64,000 nt of DNA from Bacteroidales bacterium (lineage in GTDB: Bacteria > Bacteroidota > Bacteroidia > Bacteroidales > UBA932): the NCBI GenBank assembly GCA_017458265.1, contig JAFTFV010000040.1:1-64000 (forward strand). The letters run 5' to 3'. The position numbers were made by a program, and so were the translations under genes. The notes beneath the pieces were generated by a model. That model had not been told where the DNA came from and ran no database searches. It was given only the letters and a program-made list of their open reading frames with translations. Numbering within the stretch: position 1 is the stretch's first letter; every line of letters begins with the position of its first letter. Of this stretch, positions 23,945 to 32,012 are shown in pieces.

Positions 23945-25306
23945 ATGCGTAAACTAATCACTGTAATTGCAATTGCACTGCTTTCGGTATCAGCTGCGTT
24001 TGCACAGAAAGTCACAAAGTACAACCAGTACGGCGTGGCAGTGGAGTCAGACGTGCTTGATGTGGAGGCCCAGGACGGAATCCTGGTGCTGGAATCCCCC
24101 AAGAGCGGCTATAAACTCTGGTTTGACAGCCGCGTCCAGGCCGATGGCGCCGTTTACTTCGGTGCTCCCGAATGGGCAGACCCCATCGGCGCAGGAACCA
24201 GTATCCGCCGCGCCCGTTTTGCCGTCAAGGCCCAGATAGACAAGGACTGGTACGGAGAGTTCGACATGGACCTTGCAAACGGTCTGGTAGAGCTCAAGGA
24301 CGCTATTGTCCGTTACACCGGTATCCCCAACCTTGACCTCCAGGTGGGTAACTTCAAGGAGAACTTCTCCATCCAGCGCAACACCACTTCCCGTTACCTT
24401 CAGTTCATCGAGCGTCCTATGGTTTGCTCCGCTCTTGCCCCGTCCCGTCACCTTGGCATCAACGCCAAGTATGCAAAGGACTGGCTCTGGGCTTCTGCAG
24501 GCCTCTTCGCCCAGAAAGTTGCAGGAATAGAGGAGTGGGAACTTACGGCCGACAACAACAAGGACTTCGGCCGCAATGCCGGTTATTCCGCAACCGCAAA
24601 GGTGGTCTTCCGTCCCCTGTACAAGATGGACAACGCCAGCCTCCACATTGGCGGCGCCGTCTCTTACCGTACTCCCAAGGTCACGGACGATTCCTACGGC
24701 TGCTACCGTGCCAGCGCCCGTAACTCCACCAACATTAACCGCAAGAAATACCTGGACACCAACAACCTTCCCGGCTTCAACCATAACCTTCTTTACACAT
24801 TGGAACTTGCCGGTCACTGGAACGCACTCCGTTATGAAACCGCCTACATGGCAACCGACGTGTACTTCAATGCCGATGCGGCAGACAACGTGACCAAGCA
24901 CTTCGGCGGATGGTATGCCCAGGCAGGATATCTCCTCTTCGGCGGCAAGCAGCGCTATGATGCGAAGGGCGGCAAGTACACCAAGGTGGAACGCGGCCGT
25001 GACTGGGGCGATGTGGAGCTCTGCGCCCGTTATGAATTCTGCGACCTCAACGACGGCACCGTTTTCGGCGGCAGCGCCGAGGCTTACACCCTTGGCCTGA
25101 ACTACTACATCAATGAGAATGTCAAGATGCAGCTCAACTACCAGTTCAACAACAACGACCGTTACGCAAACGGCAAGGACAAACTCTTTGTGGGCCTTGA
25201 TGCCGACGGCAACCCTACCAGGGATTACACCAAGGTTGTCACCGCAAGCGGCAAGGCAGGCGTTGATTACCATATGCTCTCCATCCGTTTTGAAATTGAC
25301 TTCTAA
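23945..25306 (+). CDS. OprP/OprO-type porin
   Basis: A 453-residue outer-membrane protein with a signal peptide ending at AFA-Q and a barrel pattern ending in SIRFEIDF. Family landmarks include GTSIRRARFAVKAQIDKDWY, LKDAIVRYTG and LQVGNFKENFSIQRNTTSRY. OprP and OprO of Pseudomonas are phosphate- and pyrophosphate-selective porins. Here the phosphate/pyrophosphate neighbours support that specificity, although it cannot be shown from sequence. It starts 15 bases after the PiT-like/HTH gene. Confidence 0.88.
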   Translation: MRKLITVIAIALLSVSAAFAQKVTKYNQYGVAVESDVLDVEAQDGILVLESPKSGYKLWFDSRVQADGAVYFGAPEWADPIGAGTSIRRARFAVKAQIDKDWYGEFDMDLANGLVELKDAIVRYTGIPNLDLQVGNFKENFSIQRNTTSRYLQFIERPMVCSALAPSRHLGINAKYAKDWLWASAGLFAQKVAGIEEWELTADNNKDFGRNAGYSATAKVVFRPLYKMDNASLHIGGAVSYRTPKVTDDSYGCYRASARNSTNINRKKYLDTNNLPGFNHNLLYTLELAGHWNALRYETAYMATDVYFNADAADNVTKHFGGWYAQAGYLLFGGKQRYDAKGGKYTKVERGRDWGDVELCARYEFCDLNDGTVFGGSAEAYTLGLNYYINENVKMQLNYQFNNNDRYANGKDKLFVGLDADGNPTRDYTKVVTASGKAGVDYHMLSIRFEIDF

Positions 25307-25320
25307 TAAAGGACAGAATT

Positions 25321-26151
25321 ATGAAAAAGATACTATTTGTCTCTCTGGCCGCAGTTCTGGCTTTCACAGGATGCCTCAAGGACGAGGTTTACAAGGGCCC
25401 TTCCGTGATTGAAAAAGTTGTTTTCACTCCCGAAGCGCCAACATCCATCAGCCCTGTTACCGTAACCGCAACCGTTACCGGACTGCAGGCGGTAAAATCT
25501 GCCACCCTTACTTACAACGGCACAAAGGTTACAATGACCGGCAGCAAAACAACCTATACCGGAACCATTCCCGCCCTTGCCGATGGAACCGATGTTGAGT
25601 TCACCGTCACCGTTGTAAACGATGCCGAATTCACCACCGTCTCCGATAAGTTCACATACAAGGTGGGCGACCCTGCAACAGACTGGACCAAACTCAAATT
25701 CAATGAAGTCTCCGGTTCCGGTGCCGATGAAGAAAAATTCTTCGAACTATATAATGGAAGCGACTATCCCATCAAGCTCACCGGTGTGACCATCAACAAG
25801 GACGAGGCGCTTACCTGGACCGGAATAGACGGAGAGGTTGTTCCCGCTCATGGAGTGTTTGCCATCATCGGCGGAAAGAACACCACTGAAAGGGGATTCA
25901 GCAGCGGCTTCTCTGCAAAGAAGAACGTCATCATTGAACTCTTCAATCCAAAGGGTGACAAGCTTGACACCTTCCAGCGCGGTGCAGTTCCTGCCGACGG
26001 GGCAGCCTGGGGAGACCAGAAACTCTCCGACAACGCCGGCTCATGGAGCCGTATCCCGGACGGTACCGGCAGATGGATGACCACGGCCAAAAAGACCCCT
26101 GGAGAACTTAATTCCGCAGAGGGAACCGAAGATGCAGATATAGTACAGTAA
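25321..26151 (+). CDS. Lipoprotein with a lamin-tail domain
   Basis: A 276-residue protein with a lipobox (AFTGC, Cys20), an Ig-like domain (about 35-115) and a lamin-tail domain (about 120-265: LKFNEVSGSGADEEKFFELY, GVFAIIGGKNTTERGF, WSRIPDGTGRW). Lamin-tail domains in bacteria occur on surface proteins, often with nucleases or phosphatases. Placed directly after the OprP-like porin (14 bases), it may be a surface partner that delivers phosphate-containing compounds. The role is inferred from context only. Confidence 0.8.
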   Translation: MKKILFVSLAAVLAFTGCLKDEVYKGPSVIEKVVFTPEAPTSISPVTVTATVTGLQAVKSATLTYNGTKVTMTGSKTTYTGTIPALADGTDVEFTVTVVNDAEFTTVSDKFTYKVGDPATDWTKLKFNEVSGSGADEEKFFELYNGSDYPIKLTGVTINKDEALTWTGIDGEVVPAHGVFAIIGGKNTTERGFSSGFSAKKNVIIELFNPKGDKLDTFQRGAVPADGAAWGDQKLSDNAGSWSRIPDGTGRWMTTAKKTPGELNSAEGTEDADIVQ

Positions 26152-26172
26152 ACCTTTAAACCCCAAATAATT

Positions 26173-26811
26173 ATGGCAGAACTTAAAATTGGCGAACAGT
26201 CAAAGCCCCGCTTTGAATTCCGCAGCTTTGGCCAGTGCTTCTGTGAGCAGCACAAGCGCATGGCTCGTCTTTCCGTCCCCGTTCCTGAGAAGGTCTGGGA
26301 GCGCGAGAGTGATGAAATCTACATCATCTCTGCAAAGAACGACATCAACAACACCAAGATCCGTAACGGAAAGATGGACATCAAGACCTATGTCCAGACA
26401 GTGGACGGCCTTGAGCAGTGGAATCCCCTCATGAAGGGCGAATTCCCCATCTCCCGCGAAGTTCTTGAAAAGGAAGTGTTCCCCGCATTCATGGTGGAAA
26501 TGCCCAAGCTTGACAAGGACACCTATACTTATGATGAGTTCATCGCAATGGTGAAGGCCAACAAGGACCTTGCAGCAGTTCGCGTTCACAAGCAGCGCTT
26601 CGGCTACATGGTGAACAACACCATCTGCGAGGTTGGAAACGTCATCATCAACGGTGCAAAGGTAGTTACCATCAACTCCGAATCCACCGAAATCGAAGAC
26701 ATCAAGAAGACCATCGCAGACTGCGGTCTTGAGGGCGTGGAGAACATCAACTATCTCCAGGCCATCAAGCGCGTTATCGGCATGAGTGACAAACCCCTTG
26801 CAAACGAATAG
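26173..26811 (+). CDS. Divergent CYTH-fold-like cytoplasmic protein
   Basis: A 212-residue protein without signal or membrane segment. Its pattern of beta-strands with alternating charges (EIYIISAKNDINNTKIRNGK, VRVHKQRFGYMVNNTICEVG, NGAKVVTINSESTEIEDI) resembles CYTH/triphosphate-tunnel proteins, but the N-terminal ExExK motif is missing. The next gene, 3 bases away, is a canonical CYTH protein, so the two may form a heteromer or act on related phosphate compounds. The assignment rests on pattern and context and is tentative. Confidence 0.5.
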   Translation: MAELKIGEQSKPRFEFRSFGQCFCEQHKRMARLSVPVPEKVWERESDEIYIISAKNDINNTKIRNGKMDIKTYVQTVDGLEQWNPLMKGEFPISREVLEKEVFPAFMVEMPKLDKDTYTYDEFIAMVKANKDLAAVRVHKQRFGYMVNNTICEVGNVIINGAKVVTINSESTEIEDIKKTIADCGLEGVENINYLQAIKRVIGMSDKPLANE

Positions 26812-26814
26812 GCC

Positions 26815-27291
26815 ATGGCACAGGAAATAGAGAAAAAATTCCTTGTAAAAGGAGACTTCAAGGCCGATGCATTCAAGGCCACCCGTATAACCCAGGGTTA
26901 TCTTTCCAGCGTACCGGAGCGCACCGTGCGCATCCGCGTCAAGGGTGAAAAGGGATTCATCACCGTCAAGGGCATAGGCAACGCTTCCGGCGCAGCCCGC
27001 TTTGAGTGGGAGAAGGAAATCCCCGTGGAAGACGTAAAGGCCCTCCTGGACCTTGCCGAACCCGGCGTCATTGACAAGACCCGCTACCTTGTCAAGAACA
27101 CGGACGGCGTCCACACCTGGGAAGTTGACGAATTCTACGGAGACAACGACGGCCTCACCGTTGCAGAGGTTGAACTTGCCGATGAGAATGAGCCCTTTGA
27201 CAAGCCCGCCTGGCTTGGAGAGGAAGTGACCGGAGACCCCAAATACTTCAACTCCATGCTCATGAAGAACCCTTATAAAAACTGGAAGTAA
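26815..27291 (+). CDS. CYTH-domain protein (inorganic triphosphatase-like)
   Basis: A 158-residue protein with the triphosphate-tunnel signature ExExK at residues 4-8 (EIEKK), followed by RTVRIRVKGEKGFITVKG and further acidic/basic strands (FEWEKEIPVEDVKALL, WEVDEFYG). Small CYTH proteins of this type are commonly inorganic triphosphatases that need a divalent metal. Release of pyrophosphate or phosphate would feed the membrane pyrophosphatase three genes on. It sits between the CYTH-like gene and the DASS symporter with gaps of 3 and 5 bases. Confidence 0.85.
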   Translation: MAQEIEKKFLVKGDFKADAFKATRITQGYLSSVPERTVRIRVKGEKGFITVKGIGNASGAARFEWEKEIPVEDVKALLDLAEPGVIDKTRYLVKNTDGVHTWEVDEFYGDNDGLTVAEVELADENEPFDKPAWLGEEVTGDPKYFNSMLMKNPYKNWK

Positions 27292-27296
27292 GAACT

Positions 27297-28907
27297 ATGG
27301 CAGAGACAGATCCAAAGGCAAAAGTTCAGGAGTTCGATCCCCTGGACATGAACAATTACAAGATTGAGAAACTGCCCAAGATGCAGAAATCCAAATTCGA
27401 GGTGTGGCTCGCCCGCCTTGGAGGGCCTCTTGCAATCATAGCCTTCGTCTGGATCTGCTGGTTCTGCCATATCGGCTTCATTGACAATCTGGACACAGGA
27501 ACGCTGGCCGCTTCGGCACAGAAGCGGCTGGCGGCCCTTGGTCTGGACGGCTTCATAAGGGCAAACTACGCCATGCTGGCAATCTTCGTTGCCAGCCTCA
27601 TCCTCTGGATAACCGAGGCTCTTCCAAACTATCTCACCTCCCTTATCCTCATCCTTGCAACGGTGCTTTTCAGCGTTACCACGCAGAAGGAAGCCCTTGC
27701 GCAGCTTGGTCACCCCGTGATGTGGCTCAATATCCTGAGCTTCGTCCTGGCGTCCATGCTGGTTAAGACGAAGTTTGCAAAACGCCTTGCGCTGGCCTTC
27801 GTGATAAAGTTCGGCAAGAGCGCAAAGGGCGTGCTCTGGAGTTTCCTGGTCATAAACCTTGTGCTGAGCGCCTTTATATCGGCAACCACGGTCAAGGCAA
27901 CCATAATGCTCCCCATATTTATGGTCATTTGCGCCATTTACGGAGCCTCAAACGGCAACCGCAACAACTTCGGGCGTAACCTGGTGATTCAGAATTTGTT
28001 CCAGGTGAACATCGGCGCAAATGCCTTCTATACCGGCAGCGGAGCGCATCTTCTGGCCATATCCCTTATTGCCGGGTTCCTTGGTTCCTGTGACTTCGGG
28101 TACAAGGAGTGGCTCATTGCAGTGGGCCCCATGAGCGTCATTATCCTGGTGGTGGGCCTCCTTCTTGGCATGTACGTGTTCTTCCCCATGAAAAAGGAAG
28201 AGCAGGTGCCACAGATTCAAGGGGGCATAGACCGCCTCAAGGTGGAACTTGCCGGCATGGGAAAGATGTCAAAGGAAGAGTGGAAGGCTGTTGCCATCTT
28301 CCTTATTGTGCTTTTCCTGTGGGTCACGAAGGGCACATTCCATAATATTGATGAGACTATAGTCGCCCTAATCGGCGCCATCCTGGCACTGCTTCCGGGA
28401 ATAGGAGTTGTAAAGTGGAACGACGTTGACATCCCCTGGCACCTCATGCTTTTCAGCGCCGGTGCATACGTCCTGGGAAGCGGCCTCAACGCAACAGACC
28501 TTCCCAGCACCATGGTGAATGCCGCATTCGATTCCATGGGCATCACCTCAGAGACCCCGTTCTGGGTGCTTTACGTGATACTTACCTTCCTCATGATGTA
28601 CTCCGGCCTGGTATTCCAGTCCAAGACCATCAGGACCATGGTGTTCGTTCCCATCGCCCTTGGCGTCGAGAAACGCTTCGGCTTCCCTCCCATGAGCCTT
28701 GCGCTTCCGGTGTCCATGCTCATCGAGCACTGCTATGTGCTTCCTTTCAACAGCAAGCCGGCGGCACTTCTCTATACCACTAACCAGTACAGCCTTACCG
28801 ATGCCTTCAAGTACGGCATCACCATGATGACCTTCTCATGGCTGCTCATCCTCCTCTTCGGGCAGACCGTTCTCAAATGGCTGCACATCACTCCCGGTTT
28901 GTTTTAG
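27297..28907 (+). CDS. DASS/SLC13-family anion:sodium symporter
   Basis: A 536-residue inner-membrane protein with about 12 transmembrane segments and the divalent anion:Na+ symporter layout: WITEALPNYLTSLILI, SAFISATTVKATIMLPIFMV, WHLMLFSAGAYVLGSGLNAT and LPVSMLIEHCYVLPFNSKPA. Substrates in the family include C4-dicarboxylates, citrate, sulfate and phosphate. The gene context favours phosphate, but a dicarboxylate cannot be excluded. The N-terminus has about 40 extra hydrophilic residues before the first helix. Confidence 0.87.
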   Translation: MAETDPKAKVQEFDPLDMNNYKIEKLPKMQKSKFEVWLARLGGPLAIIAFVWICWFCHIGFIDNLDTGTLAASAQKRLAALGLDGFIRANYAMLAIFVASLILWITEALPNYLTSLILILATVLFSVTTQKEALAQLGHPVMWLNILSFVLASMLVKTKFAKRLALAFVIKFGKSAKGVLWSFLVINLVLSAFISATTVKATIMLPIFMVICAIYGASNGNRNNFGRNLVIQNLFQVNIGANAFYTGSGAHLLAISLIAGFLGSCDFGYKEWLIAVGPMSVIILVVGLLLGMYVFFPMKKEEQVPQIQGGIDRLKVELAGMGKMSKEEWKAVAIFLIVLFLWVTKGTFHNIDETIVALIGAILALLPGIGVVKWNDVDIPWHLMLFSAGAYVLGSGLNATDLPSTMVNAAFDSMGITSETPFWVLYVILTFLMMYSGLVFQSKTIRTMVFVPIALGVEKRFGFPPMSLALPVSMLIEHCYVLPFNSKPAALLYTTNQYSLTDAFKYGITMMTFSWLLILLFGQTVLKWLHITPGLF

Positions 28908-28921
28908 GCCGATATAAAGTT

Positions 28922-28929
28922 TATATTTG
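28922..28929 (+). promoter_or_regulatory. Internal -7 promoter element (TATATTTG) before mgtC
   Basis: Exact TAnnTTTG match ending 5 bases before the ATG at 28935. It would give a nearly leaderless transcript for mgtC and the pyrophosphatase inside the longer operon. Confidence 0.55.
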
Positions 28930-28934
28930 CAATT

Positions 28935-29561
28935 ATGACAATTGACTGGATACTCATATTGCGCCTTTTCTGCGCAGGTCTCTTTGGCGGACTCATCGGC
29001 CTGGAGAGGGAAATACGTGCAAAGGAAGCCGGCCTCAGGACCCACTTCATCGTCGCTCTGGGCAGCGCCCTGTTCATGCTGATATCGCAGTATGGCTTCG
29101 ACGGCCAGCAGCATGATGCAGCCCGTGTGGCGGCGCAGGTGGTGTCCGGTATCGGTTTCATCGGTGCGGGCGTCATCATCTTCCAGAAGAATGCCGTGCG
29201 CGGCGTAACCACGGCGGCAGGCCTGTGGGTTGCCGCGGCAATCGGCCTTGCAACCGGCGCCGGAATGTATGCGGTGGCCATTGCGGCTACGCTCCTCACT
29301 GTGATTTGTCTGGAAGCCATGAACTTCTTCCATTCAAGGTACGGAGAGAAGATTGTTCACCTCACGCTGAAATATGGAAACGACGATGACCTCGTCTCCA
29401 TCCTGGACTCCTTCAAGAAGGAGAAGCTTAACGTTGAATCCTATTCCCTTGAAAACGACAAGGCCCACATTTCCCTCAGGCTCAAGAACAAGAAATACCT
29501 TGATTCGCTAAAGACCATAATTTCCCGCCTGGAGGGATTCAAAATTGAAGATCTATACTAA
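28935..29561 (+). CDS. MgtC/SapB-family membrane protein
   Basis: A 208-residue protein. The N-terminal membrane domain (about 1-130) has the MgtC signature GLIGLEREIRAKEAGLRTH and GIGFIGAGVIIFQKNAVRGV. The C-terminal cytoplasmic domain (about 140-208) is ACT-like (KLNVESYSLENDKAHISLRL). MgtC proteins affect Mg2+ and phosphate homeostasis and ATP synthase activity in Salmonella and mycobacteria. The position between a DASS symporter and a Mg-pyrophosphate-using pump fits a role in phosphate/magnesium balance. Confidence 0.9.
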   Translation: MTIDWILILRLFCAGLFGGLIGLEREIRAKEAGLRTHFIVALGSALFMLISQYGFDGQQHDAARVAAQVVSGIGFIGAGVIIFQKNAVRGVTTAAGLWVAAAIGLATGAGMYAVAIAATLLTVICLEAMNFFHSRYGEKIVHLTLKYGNDDDLVSILDSFKKEKLNVESYSLENDKAHISLRLKNKKYLDSLKTIISRLEGFKIEDLY

Positions 29562-29573
29562 AAACCATAAACT

Positions 29574-31781
29574 ATGAACGCACTGTTTTATGCAGTTCCG
29601 GCAGCCTCCGTCCTGGCACTCTTGTTTGCCTGGATATTCTTCCGTCAGATGATGAAGGAGAGCGAAGGCACCGTGACTATGAAGGAAATCGCACAATACG
29701 TGCGCGAGGGTGCAATGGCATACCTCAGACAGCAGTACAAGGTTGTTATCATCGTTTTCGTCGTCCTGGCAATCCTGTTCGCCATCCTGGCATACGGATT
29801 CGGCGTGCAGAACCCCTGGGTTCCGTTTGCCTTCCTCACCGGCGGTTTCTTCTCCGGTCTGGCAGGCTACGTGGGCATGAGAACGGCAACATACGCATCG
29901 GCCCGTACGGCAAATGCAACCATGAGAAGCCTCAATTCCGGCCTCAAGATTGCTTTCCGCAGCGGTGCCGTGATGGGCCTCACCGTGGTTGGCCTGGGCC
30001 TTCTGGACATCTCCATCTGGTGGATTGTCCTCAATGCCTTCGTCCATGAAGCCTCTGCAGCCCAGACGCTTGTGGTCATCACAACCACCATGCTCACCTT
30101 CGGAATGGGCGCCTCTACCCAGGCCCTCTTCGCCCGCGTCGGCGGCGGTATCTATACCAAGGCTGCCGATGTAGGTGCCGACATCGTCGGCAAGGTAGAG
30201 CAGGACATCCCCGAGGACGACCCCCGCAACCCCGCCACCATTGCCGATAACGTCGGCGACAACGTAGGTGACGTGGCAGGCATGGGAGCAGACCTCTACG
30301 AAAGCTACTGCGGCTCCATCCTCGCAACCATGGCTCTTGGTGCATCGGCATTCTTCAATGCAGGCACCGCCGTTCAGCTCAAGGCTATCATGGCCCCGAT
30401 GCTCATCGCTGCCATCGGCGTAGTCCTTTCAATCATAGGTATTTACGCAGTGCGCACCAAGGAAGGCGCAAGCCTCAAGGACCTTCTTGGCTCACTGAGC
30501 CTGGGCACCAACCTGAGCGCTGTGCTCATCGCAATCCTCACCTTCGGAGTGTTCTACATCCTTGGCTTCAACGGCGAAGGCGGCCTTCCCCAGTGGTGGC
30601 AGATTTCCCTGAGCGTTCTCAGCGGCCTTCTTGCCGGCGTAATCATCGGCAAGGTTACCGAGTATTACACCTCCCATTCCTACAAGCCCACCCAGAAACT
30701 GGCAGAAAGTTCCCAGACCGGTCCTGCAACCGTTATCATCAACGGTGTGGGCCTGGGCATGATTTCCACCGCAGTTCCTGTCATCACCATCGCAGTGGCA
30801 ATTCTTCTGGCCTATGGCTTCGCAACCGGATTCCACTATTCCACAGACACCCTTAGCCTTGGCCTCTACGGCATCTCCATCGCCGCAGTGGGCATGCTCT
30901 CCACCCTTGGTATCACCCTTGCAACCGATGCATACGGCCCCATTGCCGACAACGCCGGCGGCAACGCCCAGATGAGCGAACTGGATCCCTCCGTACGTGA
31001 AAAGACAGACATCCTCGACTCCCTGGGAAACACCACCGCAGCAACCGGAAAGGGCTTTGCCATCGGCTCTGCAGCCCTCACCGCACTGGCTCTCCTTGCC
31101 TCCTACATTGAGGAGCTCAAGATTGGCTTTGTACACATCGGCAAGCAGGTCCTGGAGATTGGAGACCGCACTGTACAGACCGTCTCTGCATCCATAACGG
31201 ATATCGTAGAGTACTATGACATCACCCTCATGAACCCCAAGGTGCTGGTGGGTGTATTCATCGGCTCAATGATGGCATTCCTCTTCTGCGGTCTCACCAT
31301 GAACGCAGTGGGCCGTGCAGCACAGAAGATGGTCGTTGAGGTCCGCCGCCAGTTCCGCGAGATCGCCGGCATCCTCGAAGGAAAACAGCGTCCTGACTAT
31401 ACCTCCTGCGTGCGCATCTCCACAAAGGCCGCACAGCATGAGATGATATTCCCTTCACTCCTTGCCATCATCGTCCCCATGCTGGTGGGTGTCATCCTTG
31501 GCCCTGCCGGTGTGATTGGCCTTCTTGCCGGCGGCCTTGGTGCAGGTTTTGTCCTGGCAGTATTCCTTGCCAACTCCGGCGGCGCCTGGGACAATGCCAA
31601 GAAGTACGTGGAGGAAGGCCACTTCGGCGGCAAGAACTCTTCTTCACACCACGCAACCGTGGTGGGCGACACTGTTGGCGACCCGTTCAAGGACACCTCA
31701 GGTCCTTCCCTGAACATCCTCATCAAGCTCATGAGCATGGTATCCATCGTCATGGCCGGCCTTACCGTGATGCTGCACTGA
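29574..31781 (+). CDS. hppA: Membrane-bound ion-translocating pyrophosphatase
   Basis: A 735-residue protein with about 16 transmembrane helices that couples PPi hydrolysis to Na+ and/or H+ export. The PPi-binding motif [18 protein letters not shown] (about residues 199-216) is followed by [15 protein letters not shown], and a second acidic set [14 protein letters not shown] lies near the C-terminus. The K+-dependence position reads [10 protein letters not shown] with Ala, as in the K+-stimulated, usually Na+-pumping group. It is the last gene of the cluster and ends before a hairpin terminator formed by the 52-bp repeat array. Confidence 0.95.
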   Translation: MNALFYAVPAASVLALLFAWIFFRQMMKESEGTVTMKEIAQYVREGAMAYLRQQYKVVIIVFVVLAILFAILAYGFGVQNPWVPFAFLTGGFFSGLAGYVGMRTATYASARTANATMRSLNSGLKIAFRSGAVMGLTVVGLGLLDISIWWIVLNAFVHEASAAQTLVVITTTMLTFGMGASTQALFARVGGGIYTKAADVGADIVGKVEQDIPEDDPRNPATIADNVGDNVGDVAGMGADLYESYCGSILATMALGASAFFNAGTAVQLKAIMAPMLIAAIGVVLSIIGIYAVRTKEGASLKDLLGSLSLGTNLSAVLIAILTFGVFYILGFNGEGGLPQWWQISLSVLSGLLAGVIIGKVTEYYTSHSYKPTQKLAESSQTGPATVIINGVGLGMISTAVPVITIAVAILLAYGFATGFHYSTDTLSLGLYGISIAAVGMLSTLGITLATDAYGPIADNAGGNAQMSELDPSVREKTDILDSLGNTTAATGKGFAIGSAALTALALLASYIEELKIGFVHIGKQVLEIGDRTVQTVSASITDIVEYYDITLMNPKVLVGVFIGSMMAFLFCGLTMNAVGRAAQKMVVEVRRQFREIAGILEGKQRPDYTSCVRISTKAAQHEMIFPSLLAIIVPMLVGVILGPAGVIGLLAGGLGAGFVLAVFLANSGGAWDNAKKYVEEGHFGGKNSSSHHATVVGDTVGDPFKDTSGPSLNILIKLMSMVSIVMAGLTVMLH

Positions 31782-31822
31782 CGTGCAACATCATTGCCTT
31801 ACGAATTGATGCGTGGCTTCAG

Positions 31823-31978
31823 AGCCAGCAGTTACAATAATATGACCGTTTTTTTGCATCAGGTGGCTTTGGTGAGCCACCTGATGCATTTTTTAGGCTG
31901 TTTTCTTGTAACAGGTGGCTAGCCCTAGCCACCAACTGCAAGGATTCGGGCGTTTTCTTGTAACAGGTGGCTTGGGGA
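31823..31978. repeat. Three-unit 52-bp array of inverted repeats
   Basis: The 231 bases between hppA and the MBOAT gene contain no coding sequence but a regular array. A 15-base arm related to TTGYAWCAGGTGGCT appears six times in alternating orientation: minus 31823, plus 31854, minus 31875, plus 31906, minus 31927, plus 31958. Each unit is arm, 16-base loop, arm, 6-base linker, for a 52-base period. Arms 31906-31920 and 31958-31972 are identical and extend to a 20-base repeat TTTTCTTGTAACAGGTGGCT. The outermost minus arm (31823-31837) and the arm at 31927 are more diverged. A second array is at 62274-62371. Confidence 0.85.
31855..31894 (+). terminator. Terminator of the hppA operon built from repeat arms
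   Basis: TGCATCAGGTGGCT (31855-31868) and AGCCACCTGATGCA (31875-31888) form a perfect 14-bp stem with a 6-base loop, followed by six T residues. It is made from two adjacent arms of the 52-bp array. Confidence 0.75.
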
Positions 31979-32012
31979 TGCCTTTAAGGTGTGGCAGGGA
32001 TGCGGAAGGGGA

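Noticed and set aside
24047..25273. 408-residue minus-strand frame opposite the OprP-like porin
   Set aside because: Valine/glycine-rich shadow; the plus strand encodes a signal peptide and porin motifs.
31823..31978. CRISPR array or integron attC interpretation of the 52-bp repeats
   Set aside because: Arms are only 15 bases, alternate in orientation, have short fixed gaps, and no cas or integrase gene is present.
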